A stretch of DNA of 28,610 bases. Origin: an uncultured Coprococcus sp. (lineage in GTDB: Bacteria > Bacillota_A > Clostridia > Lachnospirales > Lachnospiraceae). The DNA lies in assembly GCA_900767685.1 (NCBI GenBank), contig CAAGAB010000232.1, positions 1 through 28,610 of the forward strand, read 5' to 3'. The translations under genes were made by a program, and so were the position numbers. Position 1 is the first letter of the stretch, and every line of letters starts with the position of its first letter. Shown here piece after piece: positions 16,714 to 25,548 of this stretch. The notes under the pieces were generated by a model. The model was given only the letters and a program-made list of their open reading frames with translations. It made no database searches and was not told the DNA's origin.

Positions 16714-16747
16714 AGGCATGAGGCAAATGAACATTTGTCTCATGCCT
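16714..16747 (+). promoter_or_regulatory. Long hairpin between precursor and maturase genes
   Basis: A 16-bp stem (16714-16729 with 16732-16747), all Watson-Crick but one G-U pair, with a two-base loop. No T tract follows, so it is not a classical terminator. It is well placed to act as an RNA-stabilising or processing structure that keeps precursor message in excess over maturase message. Confidence 0.75.
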
Positions 16748-16772
16748 GGTGGGTAAATGTGAGAGGTGACAG

Positions 16773-17831
16773 ATGCAAAAACATGTAATGATTATTTTGA
16801 CTGAATATTGCAATTTAAATTGTTCATATTGTTTTGAACATTTTAAAAGTACGCGCCATATATCTTATGAACGTGCTAAAGAGATACTTGATAAGGAACT
16901 GGCTGATGATAGCTATAACAGTTATATTATTGAGTTTTTTGGTGGAGAGCCGTTCATAGAATTCAAACTGATGCAGCAATTATATGAATATATTGAGTCG
17001 AAGGAAAAGGATGTAACTTATTTCGTTACAACTAATGGTACATTGGTACATGGTGAAATACAGCATTGGTTATATGAGAGAAGGAATAAATTTGTTTGCA
17101 GTTTGAGTGTGGATGGAAATAGAAACATGCACAACATTAACAGGGATGGCTCGTTTGACAGTATTGATCTGGATTTCTTTGCGAGAACATGGCCGGAGCA
17201 AACTGTAAAGATGACCATATCAAGAGAAACGCTGCCATTTCTTTGTGATGGAATAAAATTTATTGTGGGAAAGGGACTTCAGCCCAAGATATCATTTGCA
17301 CAGGGAATAATCTGGGAATATGAGAATCTTAAAATATTAGAAAATGAGTTAGAGCAAGTAATTGATTATTATATTGCTAATCCTGAATTAAGACCATCGG
17401 ATTTGCTTAACAAGAATCTCATGCTTGTAGATTTTCATGAGAACAAAAAATGGTGCGGAATGGGTGGACAGTTGATTGCGTATGACACAGAGGGAAAACA
17501 ATATCCGTGTCAGGCTTTTTCTCCAAGTTCATTGGGCGACAGGGTGGCAAAGGAATATGTGAATAAAACTGAGAAAGATTTTGCGTTTGAATATACAGAA
17601 TCCATTCAGTGTTCTAAATGTGCAATAGAACAATTATGTCCTAATTGTTATGGCGCAAATGTGCAGATGACAGGGGATTACATGCAGAGGAATATGTCAT
17701 TATGTGAATTGCAGAAATTGATTGTTCTTGCATCAGCCAAGTATCAATTTAAGAAGATATTGATGAAAAATAAACATACAGATGATGACGCAATAATCAT
17801 GAGATCAATAAAGAGATTGCAGTCTATCTGA
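16773..17831 (+). CDS. Radical SAM/SPASM peptide maturase
   Basis: Iron-sulfur enzyme predicted to install thioether or related cross-links in the Cys-rich peptide encoded just upstream. The radical SAM motif is CNLNCSYC (Cys13, 17, 20), followed by the SAM-contacting FFGGEP. The C-terminal SPASM region has Cys228 and Cys246 (ending G-KQYP-C), then Cys280, 283, 289, 292 and a last Cys311, enough for two auxiliary 4Fe-4S clusters. It has 352 residues, on the short side, with no separate N-terminal RRE domain visible before the barrel. AGAGGTGA supports the start. The membrane-protein gene begins 11 bases after its stop. Exact substrate chemistry cannot be read from sequence. Confidence 0.88.
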   Translation: MQKHVMIILTEYCNLNCSYCFEHFKSTRHISYERAKEILDKELADDSYNSYIIEFFGGEPFIEFKLMQQLYEYIESKEKDVTYFVTTNGTLVHGEIQHWLYERRNKFVCSLSVDGNRNMHNINRDGSFDSIDLDFFARTWPEQTVKMTISRETLPFLCDGIKFIVGKGLQPKISFAQGIIWEYENLKILENELEQVIDYYIANPELRPSDLLNKNLMLVDFHENKKWCGMGGQLIAYDTEGKQYPCQAFSPSSLGDRVAKEYVNKTEKDFAFEYTESIQCSKCAIEQLCPNCYGANVQMTGDYMQRNMSLCELQKLIVLASAKYQFKKILMKNKHTDDDAIIMRSIKRLQSI

Positions 17832-17842
17832 GAAGAGGGAAA

Positions 17843-18679
17843 ATGGACTATAATTTATTTCCAAATGATTATGAAGATATTGCTTTTAATGAGGCAATGG
17901 GTTCTGAACGCCAGATTAAAGATGAAGAATATAGAAAGATGTCAAAATATTACAAGATAGGATCAGATGGTAAAGAAGTAGGTGTTGGGATATTAATTGG
18001 AGTTCCATGTGGTTTTATAATAGGATGTATAATGGCTATTACGAAATCAAGTTTGAAAACAGGGTGTACCTATTGGGCTGTAATAGTTATTTTATGTATA
18101 TTGGTGGCATTGGTGATAGGGAAACTTCGTGATAAGATATTTGTTAAACTTGCAGATAATGCTCATTCAGAGTGTGAGGCAGGTTTAGCAGCGGTTAGAG
18201 AAGAGGAAAAGCGAAAAAATCAGAAATATAGAGAAGAATTTGAAAATGAGGCTGAAAAATTGGCTATGAAATATCTAGAAAATTCTTCAACAATAAAAAT
18301 AGTGAATATGATGTGGAGCAAATTATTTTATAAGATTATAAATGCTGATCGGCGAAGTTTTGATAAAAAGGTAAATGTATCGTTTGAATATAGAGTGTTT
18401 AAAAATAGTGTTGATATTGAATGGAAATATAATGAGAGCAGCAAGTTTAATTTCACTTCAAATAATTGCGAAAACTTAAAAGATCCATTGGAACAGACTG
18501 CGTTATCGTGGGCAATTGCTATAGGTTTGAAAAATGAAATTATGCAGAAATTCTCGATTGATCCGAGTGGTACAAAATCTAATGTGGATATTAGGCGTAG
18601 CAGTTATAATGAGGCAGCCAGAATAGAAATAACATATACAGCTCCAAATGGATATTACCAAGAACCAAAACCATGGTGA
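17843..18679 (+). CDS. Two-TM membrane protein of unknown function in the RiPP operon
   Basis: I do not recognise the family of this 278-residue protein. It has a polar N-terminal 45 residues, two transmembrane segments (about 46-67 and 76-95) separated by a short loop, then a charged Glu/Lys-rich helix (about 110-145, likely coiled coil) and a cytosolic-looking mixed alpha/beta domain ending in a Pro-rich tail. There is no ABC transporter, protease or nucleotide-binding motif. The 11-base spacing and AT-rich codon use match the maturase gene, so it belongs to the same operon. An immunity or export-accessory role is possible but purely positional inference. Confidence 0.7.
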   Translation: MDYNLFPNDYEDIAFNEAMGSERQIKDEEYRKMSKYYKIGSDGKEVGVGILIGVPCGFIIGCIMAITKSSLKTGCTYWAVIVILCILVALVIGKLRDKIFVKLADNAHSECEAGLAAVREEEKRKNQKYREEFENEAEKLAMKYLENSSTIKIVNMMWSKLFYKIINADRRSFDKKVNVSFEYRVFKNSVDIEWKYNESSKFNFTSNNCENLKDPLEQTALSWAIAIGLKNEIMQKFSIDPSGTKSNVDIRRSSYNEAARIEITYTAPNGYYQEPKPW

Positions 18680-18761
18680 TGCCAAACTCTATCCGTAAAG
18701 GCTGATTAATATTATAAAATCGGTTATCATTATAAGACAATACAGATGAATACATATAATG

Positions 18762-18796
18762 AAAGAGAACTTATACTAATGTATAGGTTCTTTTTT
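18762..18796 (+). terminator. Rho-independent terminator ending the RiPP operon
   Basis: GAACTTATAC (18767-18776) pairs with GTATAGGTTC (18781-18790) through one G-U pair, and AAAGA upstream extends the stem into the following run of six T. The segment from 18797 to 18960 has no supported gene. Confidence 0.85.
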
Positions 18797-18960
18797 ATGT
18801 TTTACGTCTACATTTTCATATGCCCCAAAAATCGGACACTTTTACACTACAGGTTTACTAACAAATAATCGCCTGGCTGATAAAATTAAATCAGCGTGAG
18901 AATAATAAAAGAGCGTGGTACTTAGACAGGTTGATGTTCAACAATGTGGAGGTTGATGTT

Positions 18961-19989
18961 ATGAGTATATGGGCAGATGATTATATGTCGACAAAGGATG
19001 ATGTCTGGGCCGATATGGACGATGTGGGTGTTCTATATGACTTGGACGGCGATAACCTGGAAGGAGACAAAGCAGATGAAAGCAGATCAGATAAAAACAA
19101 GTCAGATGAGGACGGTGCAGAGTCCCATGGGATTGGTATAAAGGATTCATTTATCTTATCCATGCGCAATAAGGGATATGTTGATCTGGATTATATGAAA
19201 GTGCTCACTGGTGCCACAGAATCAGAAATAACAGAAGATCTCAAGGGGACAGTTATATGGCTTGACCCTGATAAATATGAAGAATCCAGAGACATATCGG
19301 TATCATGGGTGTCAAGGCAGCAGCTTCTGCGTGGCAATCTGTATAAGAAGCTAAAATCTGCGGTCAGACTTCATATGGAGACTGAATACATGTATGACAC
19401 AGTGACACTTCTAAGAAGTGAGCTGCCAGACATGGTTGAGGGTTCAGATATTCATGTGAATCTTGGATCAAGCTGGGTGCCAACGCATTATATAGAACAA
19501 TTTGTGGAAGAGCTTCTGGATATGATCATAGGACCAAAGATCACATATGATGAATTCCGGGGAGTGTGGACAGTTGATACTTCGGCATCTGTGGCGTATA
19601 TGAATAACAATTATGTATATGGAACGATGCGGATGTCGGCAATAGCTATCATAAAAAAGATGCTGAATGCCAGGCCTGTAGTGGTGTATGATACTATACC
19701 CAACCCTGACCGTGATGGAGAGATAAGAGTTATCAACAGGGATGAGACCCTTGCAGCTCAGGAAAAACAAAAGCTGATAATGGATGCGTGGCAGGATTTT
19801 GTGCATGGAGATCCGAAACGTGAGGCGGAGCTGCAGGAACTATATATGGAAAAATACGGTTACAAATGCAGCAGCTATGATGGCAGTTTTCTGGAACTTG
19901 CAGATATGGCTCCGGTTGTTACCGTATCCGCATCAGAAAGATGCCATCGCACATATCTTACTTGGAAAGAATACCCTGCTGGCACATGA
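18961..19989 (+). CDS. SNF2/DEAH-type helicase, N-terminal part (frameshifted)
   Basis: N-terminal part of a large superfamily-2 helicase of the type carried by mobile elements in Firmicutes. After an acidic, low-complexity start (about 15-60) come family-like segments: [13 protein letters not shown], a [10 protein letters not shown] stretch, [20 protein letters not shown] and [19 protein letters not shown]. The frame runs on to a stop at 19989, but the conserved helicase core continues in the next frame from about 19922, so the last 20 or so residues here are out of frame. I choose ATG 18961, with GGAGG at 18948-18952, over TTG 18931. No DNA methylase domain is present, although larger relatives have one. 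Confidence 0.75.
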   Translation: MSIWADDYMSTKDDVWADMDDVGVLYDLDGDNLEGDKADESRSDKNKSDEDGAESHGIGIKDSFILSMRNKGYVDLDYMKVLTGATESEITEDLKGTVIWLDPDKYEESRDISVSWVSRQQLLRGNLYKKLKSAVRLHMETEYMYDTVTLLRSELPDMVEGSDIHVNLGSSWVPTHYIEQFVEELLDMIIGPKITYDEFRGVWTVDTSASVAYMNNNYVYGTMRMSAIAIIKKMLNARPVVVYDTIPNPDRDGEIRVINRDETLAAQEKQKLIMDAWQDFVHGDPKREAELQELYMEKYGYKCSSYDGSFLELADMAPVVTVSASERCHRTYLTWKEYPAGT

Positions 19990-22282
19990 GGTGGGAAGCG
20001 GAAAAACCCTGGAGATATGTGCGGGTGTTCATGAGCTGATAAGGATAGGCCTTGGACATAAAGCTTTGATAGTAGTGCCGAATACGACTTTTTCATCTAT
20101 GTGTGACAGTTACAGGCAGATGTATCCCTCAGACAGAGTGTTGATGGTATCTCCCAAGAAGGACTTTATTCCAGCCAAAAGATCAGAGACGATAAGCAAG
20201 ATACAGTCATCCGATCATGAAGTGATCATCATGGCATATTCATCATTTGACATGCTGACACTCAGCAGAGAATATATGTTTGCGAAGAAAGAAGAGGTAC
20301 TCAGGGAATTCAGAGCTTACATATCCAGATGCAGCAGATACGGTGAACGGATGAGGGCAGAGGCGGAGCTTAGACGTATGAACACCGCGTATGAGAAATA
20401 CAGAGAGAGCTTCAAGGATTCCGATACAGCTTGCTTTGATGAGCTGGGGATAGACATTTTGGCTGTGGATGAGGCACACAATTATAAGAACATAACAATA
20501 GAAGGCCGTGTGTCGAATATAGTCGGTATGCACAGTTTAGGATCGACAAAGGCGAACCGTATGCTTGAGAAGGTTCAGTATATTCAGAGCCTGGATTCCG
20601 GGCATGTAATATTTGCGACGGGAACCCCGATAACCAACTCGTTGGCAGACCTGTATGTGCTGCAGAGATATCTCCAGCCTGTAGAACTCAAATTGTGTCA
20701 CATTGACCATTTCAATGATTGGATAAATACATTCTGTGAGCAGGTTCACAGCTTTGAGGTCGATGTAGATTCCAAGAATTTCAGATTCACAACCAGATTT
20801 TCAAAATTCCATAACATTCCTGAACTCATGGCCATGTTCAGCGATGTGTGCGACTTTTATCAGATCGCTGATGGAGATATGAAACTGCCGGAGTTTAACG
20901 GATATAAGGATGTTCTTGTGAGAAAGTCGGACGTGCAGAAGAAATATATTGACGATCTGGCGGAGAGAACCGAAGCCATAAGATCCCGCAGGGTGAATCG
21001 AAAGGAAGACAATCTGCTCAAGATAACGGTTGATGGCCGTAAGTGTGCCCTTGATATCCGGCTTGTTCAGCCGGATTCTGCGGGTGAGAATGCAGATAAT
21101 AAGTGCCGCAGCTGTGCGGACAAGCTGACAGAGTTATATTACGCTTATCCTGGAACTACACAGATAGTCTTTTGCGATTTTTCTACGCCGAAGAATGGCT
21201 TCAACATATATGATGAGATAAAGGGGGAACTCGTAAAAAGAGGTGTACCAGAGAACGATATCGCCTATATTCATGAGGCTGCAACGGAAGCACAGAGGAC
21301 CAAGATAGAGAAGAGATTCAATGCAGGTGATGTGAGAATACTCATGGGTTCCACCATGAAGCTGGGAATTGGGACAAATGTGCAGGAGAGGCTGATAGCG
21401 GTTCACCATATAGACGTACCGTGGCGCCCGGCTGATATGGTACAGCGTGAAGGTCGAATAATCAGACAGGGCAACCTTAATAAAGAAGTATTTATCTACA
21501 GATATGTGACTGAGGCAAGCTTTGATTCCTACACATGGCAGATCTTGGAGAACAAGCAGAAATTCATCGCACAGTTTTTGTCTGGAACGTTGTCTGCAGT
21601 CCATCGCGATGAGACAGACACTGCTGATACCGTGCTCAACTATGCCGAGATCAAAGCACTTGCAATAGGGAATCCACTTATAAGGAAAAGGGTAGATATT
21701 TCTAATCGGTTAGAACATGCCCGCATAAATCAGCGTCAGAAACAAAAACAGCTGATAAAACAGCGGGAATGGCTTGAGGTGGTTCCCGCCAGGCTTCATA
21801 CCAGAAAGAATCGGATAGCCGCCATGCGGGATGACCAGAGATATTATCTTGCAAATAAGCATTCAGTTGCAAATGACGACAGGATTTTATTTGGTGAGAA
21901 ATTGCTTGATGTCCTTGCTCATAACAAGTATACGGTGAGGGAACGGATATTTGGCAGTTATCAGGGGTTTGATGTCATATTGCCATTAAAGATGTCACCC
22001 GAAAAGCCATATGTTCTGCTAAGACGTGGCAGTGGGAACTCGTATGAGGTAAAGATGGACGACGCAAAGGCACTCGGCTGTTCCAAGCGAATTGACAACG
22101 TACTAGATCATCTTGGACAAGAGATAGAGAGAAGCCAGAAGGAGTATGAACAACTTGAGAGTCAAAAAAACACAGCTGAAGCAGAGGTCCTGCAGGGAAA
22201 TGAATTTGACGATGATGTTGCAAGACTTGCCGAAGAGCTGAGTAATATTGACGCGATATTGAAGGAGGATGTTGCTGTATGA
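19922..22282 (+). CDS. SNF2/DEAH-type helicase, C-terminal ATPase part (frameshifted)
   Basis: Carries the complete ATPase motor: [13 protein letters not shown] (Q-like motif), Walker A GSGKT (19994-20008), DEAH (20468-20479), [15 protein letters not shown] (motif III), [17 protein letters not shown] (motif V) and [10 protein letters not shown] (motif VI, from 21443). A Lys/Arg/Glu-rich coiled-coil tail follows. This frame has an earlier start codon at 19784, but homology-like sequence begins only near 19922, so independent translation is doubtful; it most likely was joined to the preceding frame as one protein of about 1,100 residues. The stop overlaps the ATG of the AAA gene by four bases, so the coupling of the downstream genes is intact. 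Confidence 0.8.
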   Translation, partial: PYPHQKDAIAHILLGKNTLLAHEVGSGKTLEICAGVHELIRIGLGHKALIVVPNTTFSSMCDSYRQMYPSDRVLMVSPKKDFIPAKRSETISKIQSSDHEVIIMAYSSFDMLTLSREYMFAKKEEVLREFRAYISRCSRYGERMRAEAELRRMNTAYEKYRESFKDSDTACFDELGIDILAVDEAHNYKNITIEGRVSNIVGMHSLGSTKANRMLEKVQYIQSLDSGHVIFATGTPITNSLADLYVLQRYLQPVELKLCHIDHFNDWINTFCEQVHSFEVDVDSKNFRFTTRFSKFHNIPELMAMFSDVCDFYQIADGDMKLPEFNGYKDVLVRKSDVQKKYIDDLAERTEAIRSRRVNRKEDNLLKITVDGRKCALDIRLVQPDSAGENADNKCRSCADKLTELYYAYPGTTQIVFCDFSTPKNGFNIYDEIKGELVKRGVPENDIAYIHEAATEAQRTKIEKRFNAGDVRILMGSTMKLGIGTNVQERLIAVHHIDVPWRPADMVQREGRIIRQGNLNKEVFIYRYVTEASFDSYTWQILENKQKFIAQFLSGTLSAVHRDETDTADTVLNYAEIKALAIGNPLIRKRVDISNRLEHARINQRQKQKQLIKQREWLEVVPARLHTRKNRIAAMRDDQRYYLANKHSVANDDRILFGEKLLDVLAHNKYTVRERIFGSYQGFDVILPLKMSPEKPYVLLRRGSGNSYEVKMDDAKALGCSKRIDNVLDHLGQEIERSQKEYEQLESQKNTAEAEVLQGNEFDDDVARLAEELSNIDAILKEDVAV

Positions 22283-23442
22283 CAGAAGATATCAATATGA
22301 ATATACCATCCGTTTCGGTGGACGAATTTGTAGATGAGATGATGAGCGTTTATATACCAGTGATAAATGCCGGTATTCCTGTTAGTAACATTCCGGCAGC
22401 TATGTTATGGGGCGCTCCCGGCGTAGGAAAAAGTGCCGGTATTGAGGAGCTTGCCGAAAAGCTTGACAGAGAGACGGGAAAGCGTGTAGATGTTACGGAT
22501 GTGAGACTGCTGCTTTTTTCACCGGTTGACCTTAGAGGCGTTCCGGTGGCTGATCCTGAGCGGAAATTTACTGACTGGCTTATGCCGAGGATATTTGATA
22601 TGGATACTTCCGGTGATGTCATAAATATACTGTTTTTAGATGAGCTTACTGCCGCGGCTCCGTCAGTGCAGGCTGCGGCATACCAGATAACGCTCAACCG
22701 GGCAGTGGGAGAGCATAAGCTGCCGGACAATACGATTGTCATGGCTGCCGGAAATCGAACAACAGATCATTCGGTGGCTTACCGCATGCCAAATGCACTT
22801 GCAAACAGACTTATGCATTTCCACGTTAAAGTTGATCCGGAATCTTGGAAACGGTATGCAATTGACAATGGTGTAAATCCGTTGGTTCTTGGGTATCTGT
22901 CATTTGATTCATCGAAACTTTGCAGAGAGAATGTGGGGCTTGACGCGCTGGCATATCCAACACCGAGAAGCTGGATGGCGGTGAGCAGTATCTTGAATGC
23001 TGTTGGGGAACAGTGCAATCCGGGAACATATGGAAGGCTTATAAAGGCCAATATAGGAACAGGGGCGGCTATGGAATTCATAGCCTGGTGTAATGTGTAC
23101 AGCAAGCTTCCAAGAACGGAGGATATTTTTGCCGGAAAGAGGGTTGCGTATCCGGAAACTCCCGATGTTTTGTATGCACTTATAGGGGCGATTACATCAT
23201 TTGCTGTATCATCATATAGAAGTAACGGAAAAGCTGCTTTGACGGTCGCTGCGTTGGACTACATGTGCAGATTCATAAATGGTTTTCCAAAGGACTATGC
23301 CGTCTGTACATATAGAGGCCTGCTTCAGGTGGATGGTCTTTGCGAAATGATGGCAAAGACAGAGATGTTCAGGCAGTGGCTAAAAAAATCGGATGACTTT
23401 GTGAGAAATAACAGAGAGCTTCTTGATAAATGCAAATTTTGA
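22279..23442 (+). CDS. MoxR-like AAA+ ATPase
   Basis: A 387-residue AAA+ ATPase (AAA_5/MoxR type). Walker A is GAPGVGKS (45-52), Walker B is ILFLDEL (Asp121, Glu122), sensor 1 is [18 protein letters not shown], and an arginine-finger segment [12 protein letters not shown] follows. The region after Walker [14 protein letters not shown], resembles the MoxR loop. MoxR ATPases act as chaperones with VWA-domain partners, and such a partner is encoded ten bases downstream. The ATG overlaps the helicase stop (ATGA), with GGAGG at 22264-22268, so the three genes form one translationally coupled set. Confidence 0.9.
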   Translation: MTEDINMNIPSVSVDEFVDEMMSVYIPVINAGIPVSNIPAAMLWGAPGVGKSAGIEELAEKLDRETGKRVDVTDVRLLLFSPVDLRGVPVADPERKFTDWLMPRIFDMDTSGDVINILFLDELTAAAPSVQAAAYQITLNRAVGEHKLPDNTIVMAAGNRTTDHSVAYRMPNALANRLMHFHVKVDPESWKRYAIDNGVNPLVLGYLSFDSSKLCRENVGLDALAYPTPRSWMAVSSILNAVGEQCNPGTYGRLIKANIGTGAAMEFIAWCNVYSKLPRTEDIFAGKRVAYPETPDVLYALIGAITSFAVSSYRSNGKAALTVAALDYMCRFINGFPKDYAVCTYRGLLQVDGLCEMMAKTEMFRQWLKKSDDFVRNNRELLDKCKF

Positions 23443-23451
23443 GGATGATAC

Positions 23452-24777
23452 ATGGGAAAAAGTAATGTGAGAGATGTAAAGTCTGCGGGCAAAATCAAGG
23501 ATGGTGATTTGCCAGAAGATAAAGAATTGACTCGTAGAAAGGTACTTCAAAAAATAAGTGACGCGAGAACTGAGCTTGTAATGCTGTACCCGTTCTATGG
23601 TTCGATCCTGATGAATCTGAGGGTTGCTCTGGCGGATTGCGGTACGGCCGCCACGGATATGCGCAGGATCATATTTGACCCTCAGTTTGTTCTCAAACTT
23701 AGTATGGAAGAGCTGCAGTTCGTGATGATGCATGAGGTCATGCACAATGTCCTCAAACATTGCGTAAGATGGAATGGGAAATTGACTGCTGTATATAATG
23801 TGGCAGCTGATATCGTGGTTAACTCAAACATCATGAACAGTCTTGGAATAAGTGGGATCGCTATATGTGGATGCGAGGTTATGCATAAAACTCCGGACGG
23901 TAAGGAAGGGTATAAATATAGCGCAGAAGAGGTATATGAAATGCTTATGAGACAAGGACAGTCCAAAAGCGGCGGTGATGAGCCCTTACAGCAGCCTGGC
24001 AGTGGATCTGCAGACAACTCTGATGGTGAGCAGGACGCAGATACGATTGGATGCTCTGATAACTCCGGAAGCGCTTCGATAGACAGACATGATCTGTGGG
24101 GCAGAATAGAAAACGGTCAGGAAGCGGTTGATGAGATCGACAGGATGGTAGTTCAGGCAGTCAAAGATGCTTTGGTGGCAGGATCTTCAGATATGCCGAT
24201 GGCAGTCAGAAATATAGTAGATGATCTTTCTGGCGCTGGGAGAGTCAATTGGATAGAACTGCTGCATGACTTTATCCAGATCACAAATGACAGAAATGAT
24301 TATAGCTTCAATCCCACGGACAGAAGGTATTCGGACAGTGAATTTCTGTTGCCGGCGTTTAATGAAGTCGAGGGAAATTCAGTTGACAATATCTGGTTTG
24401 TGGTTGACACAAGTGCATCAATCGAAGATGAAACTCTGGGGATAGTGTATTCAGAGATCAGGTCGGCTATTTCACAGTTCACCAGCTTGAGTGCCAGCCT
24501 GAGTTTTTTTGACACCAGTGTCACAGAGCCTGTGGAATTTGATGATGTGGATTCTCTTTCTGATATAAAACCGGTTGGCGGAGGGGGAACGAGTTTTCGC
24601 AGTATATTCAGATATATGGCTGACAATATGCAGGAAATTCTCCCTACGGCTATAGTTATTATGACGGATGGATATGCTGACTGGCCGGAGGAGAAGATGA
24701 CTCAGGGGATTCCGGTCATGTGGATAATAATTGACACAGACAGAGAGCCGCCATGGGGAGTGGTGGTACACATATGA
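23452..24777 (+). CDS. DUF2201-type metallopeptidase/VWA-like protein
   Basis: A 441-residue partner of the MoxR ATPase. The N-terminal half has the zinc-protease signature HEVMH (His94-Glu95...His98) in a helix-rich metallopeptidase-like domain (DUF2201_N type). A Ser/Asp/Gly-rich linker spans about 165-215. The C-terminal domain is VWA-like with an intact metal-ion site: DTSAS (Asp319, Ser321, Ser323), then GGGGTSF and MTDGYADWP. The start has GAGGA six bases upstream. In the MoxR-VWA family the AAA ring remodels targets recognised by the VWA protein; here the fused peptidase domain suggests target cleavage or metal-dependent processing (inference). Confidence 0.88.
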   Translation: MGKSNVRDVKSAGKIKDGDLPEDKELTRRKVLQKISDARTELVMLYPFYGSILMNLRVALADCGTAATDMRRIIFDPQFVLKLSMEELQFVMMHEVMHNVLKHCVRWNGKLTAVYNVAADIVVNSNIMNSLGISGIAICGCEVMHKTPDGKEGYKYSAEEVYEMLMRQGQSKSGGDEPLQQPGSGSADNSDGEQDADTIGCSDNSGSASIDRHDLWGRIENGQEAVDEIDRMVVQAVKDALVAGSSDMPMAVRNIVDDLSGAGRVNWIELLHDFIQITNDRNDYSFNPTDRRYSDSEFLLPAFNEVEGNSVDNIWFVVDTSASIEDETLGIVYSEIRSAISQFTSLSASLSFFDTSVTEPVEFDDVDSLSDIKPVGGGGTSFRSIFRYMADNMQEILPTAIVIMTDGYADWPEEKMTQGIPVMWIIIDTDREPPWGVVVHI

Positions 24778-24893
24778 GAGGATAATACAAGAACCGGCTG
24801 CATGATATATACGAGAGGCGATCACAGCATATAGAAGAGTGTACAGGAGAAATTTGTAGTACATAAGCTGCATGGATGTACAATCTGAAAAAT

Positions 24894-24933
24894 AAAAAAC
24901 CAGCATCTCATCATATGTAAGATGCTGGTTTTT
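24894..24933. terminator. Bidirectional terminator between the VWA gene and rpsT
   Basis: AAAAACCAGCATCT (24895-24908) pairs with AGATGCTGGTTTTT (24920-24933). A tract on the left and T tract on the right make it work in both directions, ending the helicase trio and the minus-strand rpsT transcript. Confidence 0.9.
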
Positions 24934-25023
24934 ATATAACTGTGAATGGTTCAAATATATGCAGCCGTTTAATATATCCAATCCTTAGTCAAAGTTATCT
25001 GATCATCATGAAATCAAAATTGA

Positions 25024-25287
25024 TTAAGCCATCTTGTTGACAGCAACTGCAAGACGTGATACCTTACGTGCTGCGTTGTTCTTGTGGTAGATGCCCTTTG
25101 ATGCAGCCTTGTTGATCTCTGATGTAGCAACAACAAGTGCCTGCTGTGCAGCAGCCTTATCACCAGCAGCGATAGCAGCCTCAACCTTCTTGATAACAGT
25201 CTTAACCTTAGACTTGATCATCTTGTTTCTAAGTGTCTTCTTCTCGATAACATTGATTCTCTTCTTTGCAGATTTGATATTAGCCAA
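25024..25287 (-). CDS. rpsT: Small ribosomal subunit protein bS20, TTG start
   Basis: Ribosomal protein S20, an all-helical 16S rRNA-binding protein. The sequence begins (M)[12 protein letters not shown] and has the expected Lys/Ala-rich helices over 87 residues. The frame stays open upstream to an ATG, but MANIKS is the universal start. Its codon is TTG at 25287-25285, with GGAGG (25300-25296) eight bases upstream. An identical choice of UUG is known for E. coli rpsT, where it matters for autoregulation. A consensus promoter lies upstream on the same strand. Confidence 0.96.
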   Translation of the reverse strand: MANIKSAKKRINVIEKKTLRNKMIKSKVKTVIKKVEAAIAAGDKAAAQQALVVATSEINKAASKGIYHKNNAARKVSRLAVAVNKMA

Positions 25288-25375
25288 AATTCTTACCTCC
25301 ATAAATTCTAAATAAATATAATAAGGTTTTACATTAAAACCGGACACGGACAATTCAATGTAAACATACTCACAT

Positions 25376-25404
25376 ATAATAGATGAAACACAAAATCTTG
25401 TCAA
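25376..25404 (-). promoter_or_regulatory. rpsT promoter
   Basis: On the minus strand, perfect TTGACA (25404-25399), a 17-base spacer and TATTAT (25381-25376). This is the strongest promoter by consensus in the window, fitting a ribosomal protein gene. Confidence 0.85.
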
Positions 25405-25480
25405 GTGCAAATAAACAAAAAATACCAGAAAAAAAGCCAAAAAAAGCAAAAAACATCAACAAAACACTTCGTGACTTGCC

Positions 25481-25509
25481 TTTACATCAAAACAGACAAA
25501 TGGTATTAT
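25481..25509 (+). promoter_or_regulatory. Promoter of the membrane-protein gene
   Basis: TTTACA (25481-25486), a 17-base spacer and TATTAT (25504-25509), about 40 bases before the ATG at 25549. The A-rich stretch 25405-25470 between the divergent promoters is noncoding. Confidence 0.55.
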
Positions 25510-25548
25510 TATAAAAGCAAAAGTAAAGAAAGAAATAGAGAAATACAA

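Noticed and set aside
19784..19921. Separate start for the helicase C-terminal part at 19784
   Set aside because: The residues before about 19922 are the N-terminal part read in another frame and do not look like a helicase.
19909..19930. Programmed ribosomal frameshift in the helicase
   Set aside because: No slippery sequence, no stop codon at the junction and no obvious stimulatory structure; a mutation or assembly error is simpler.
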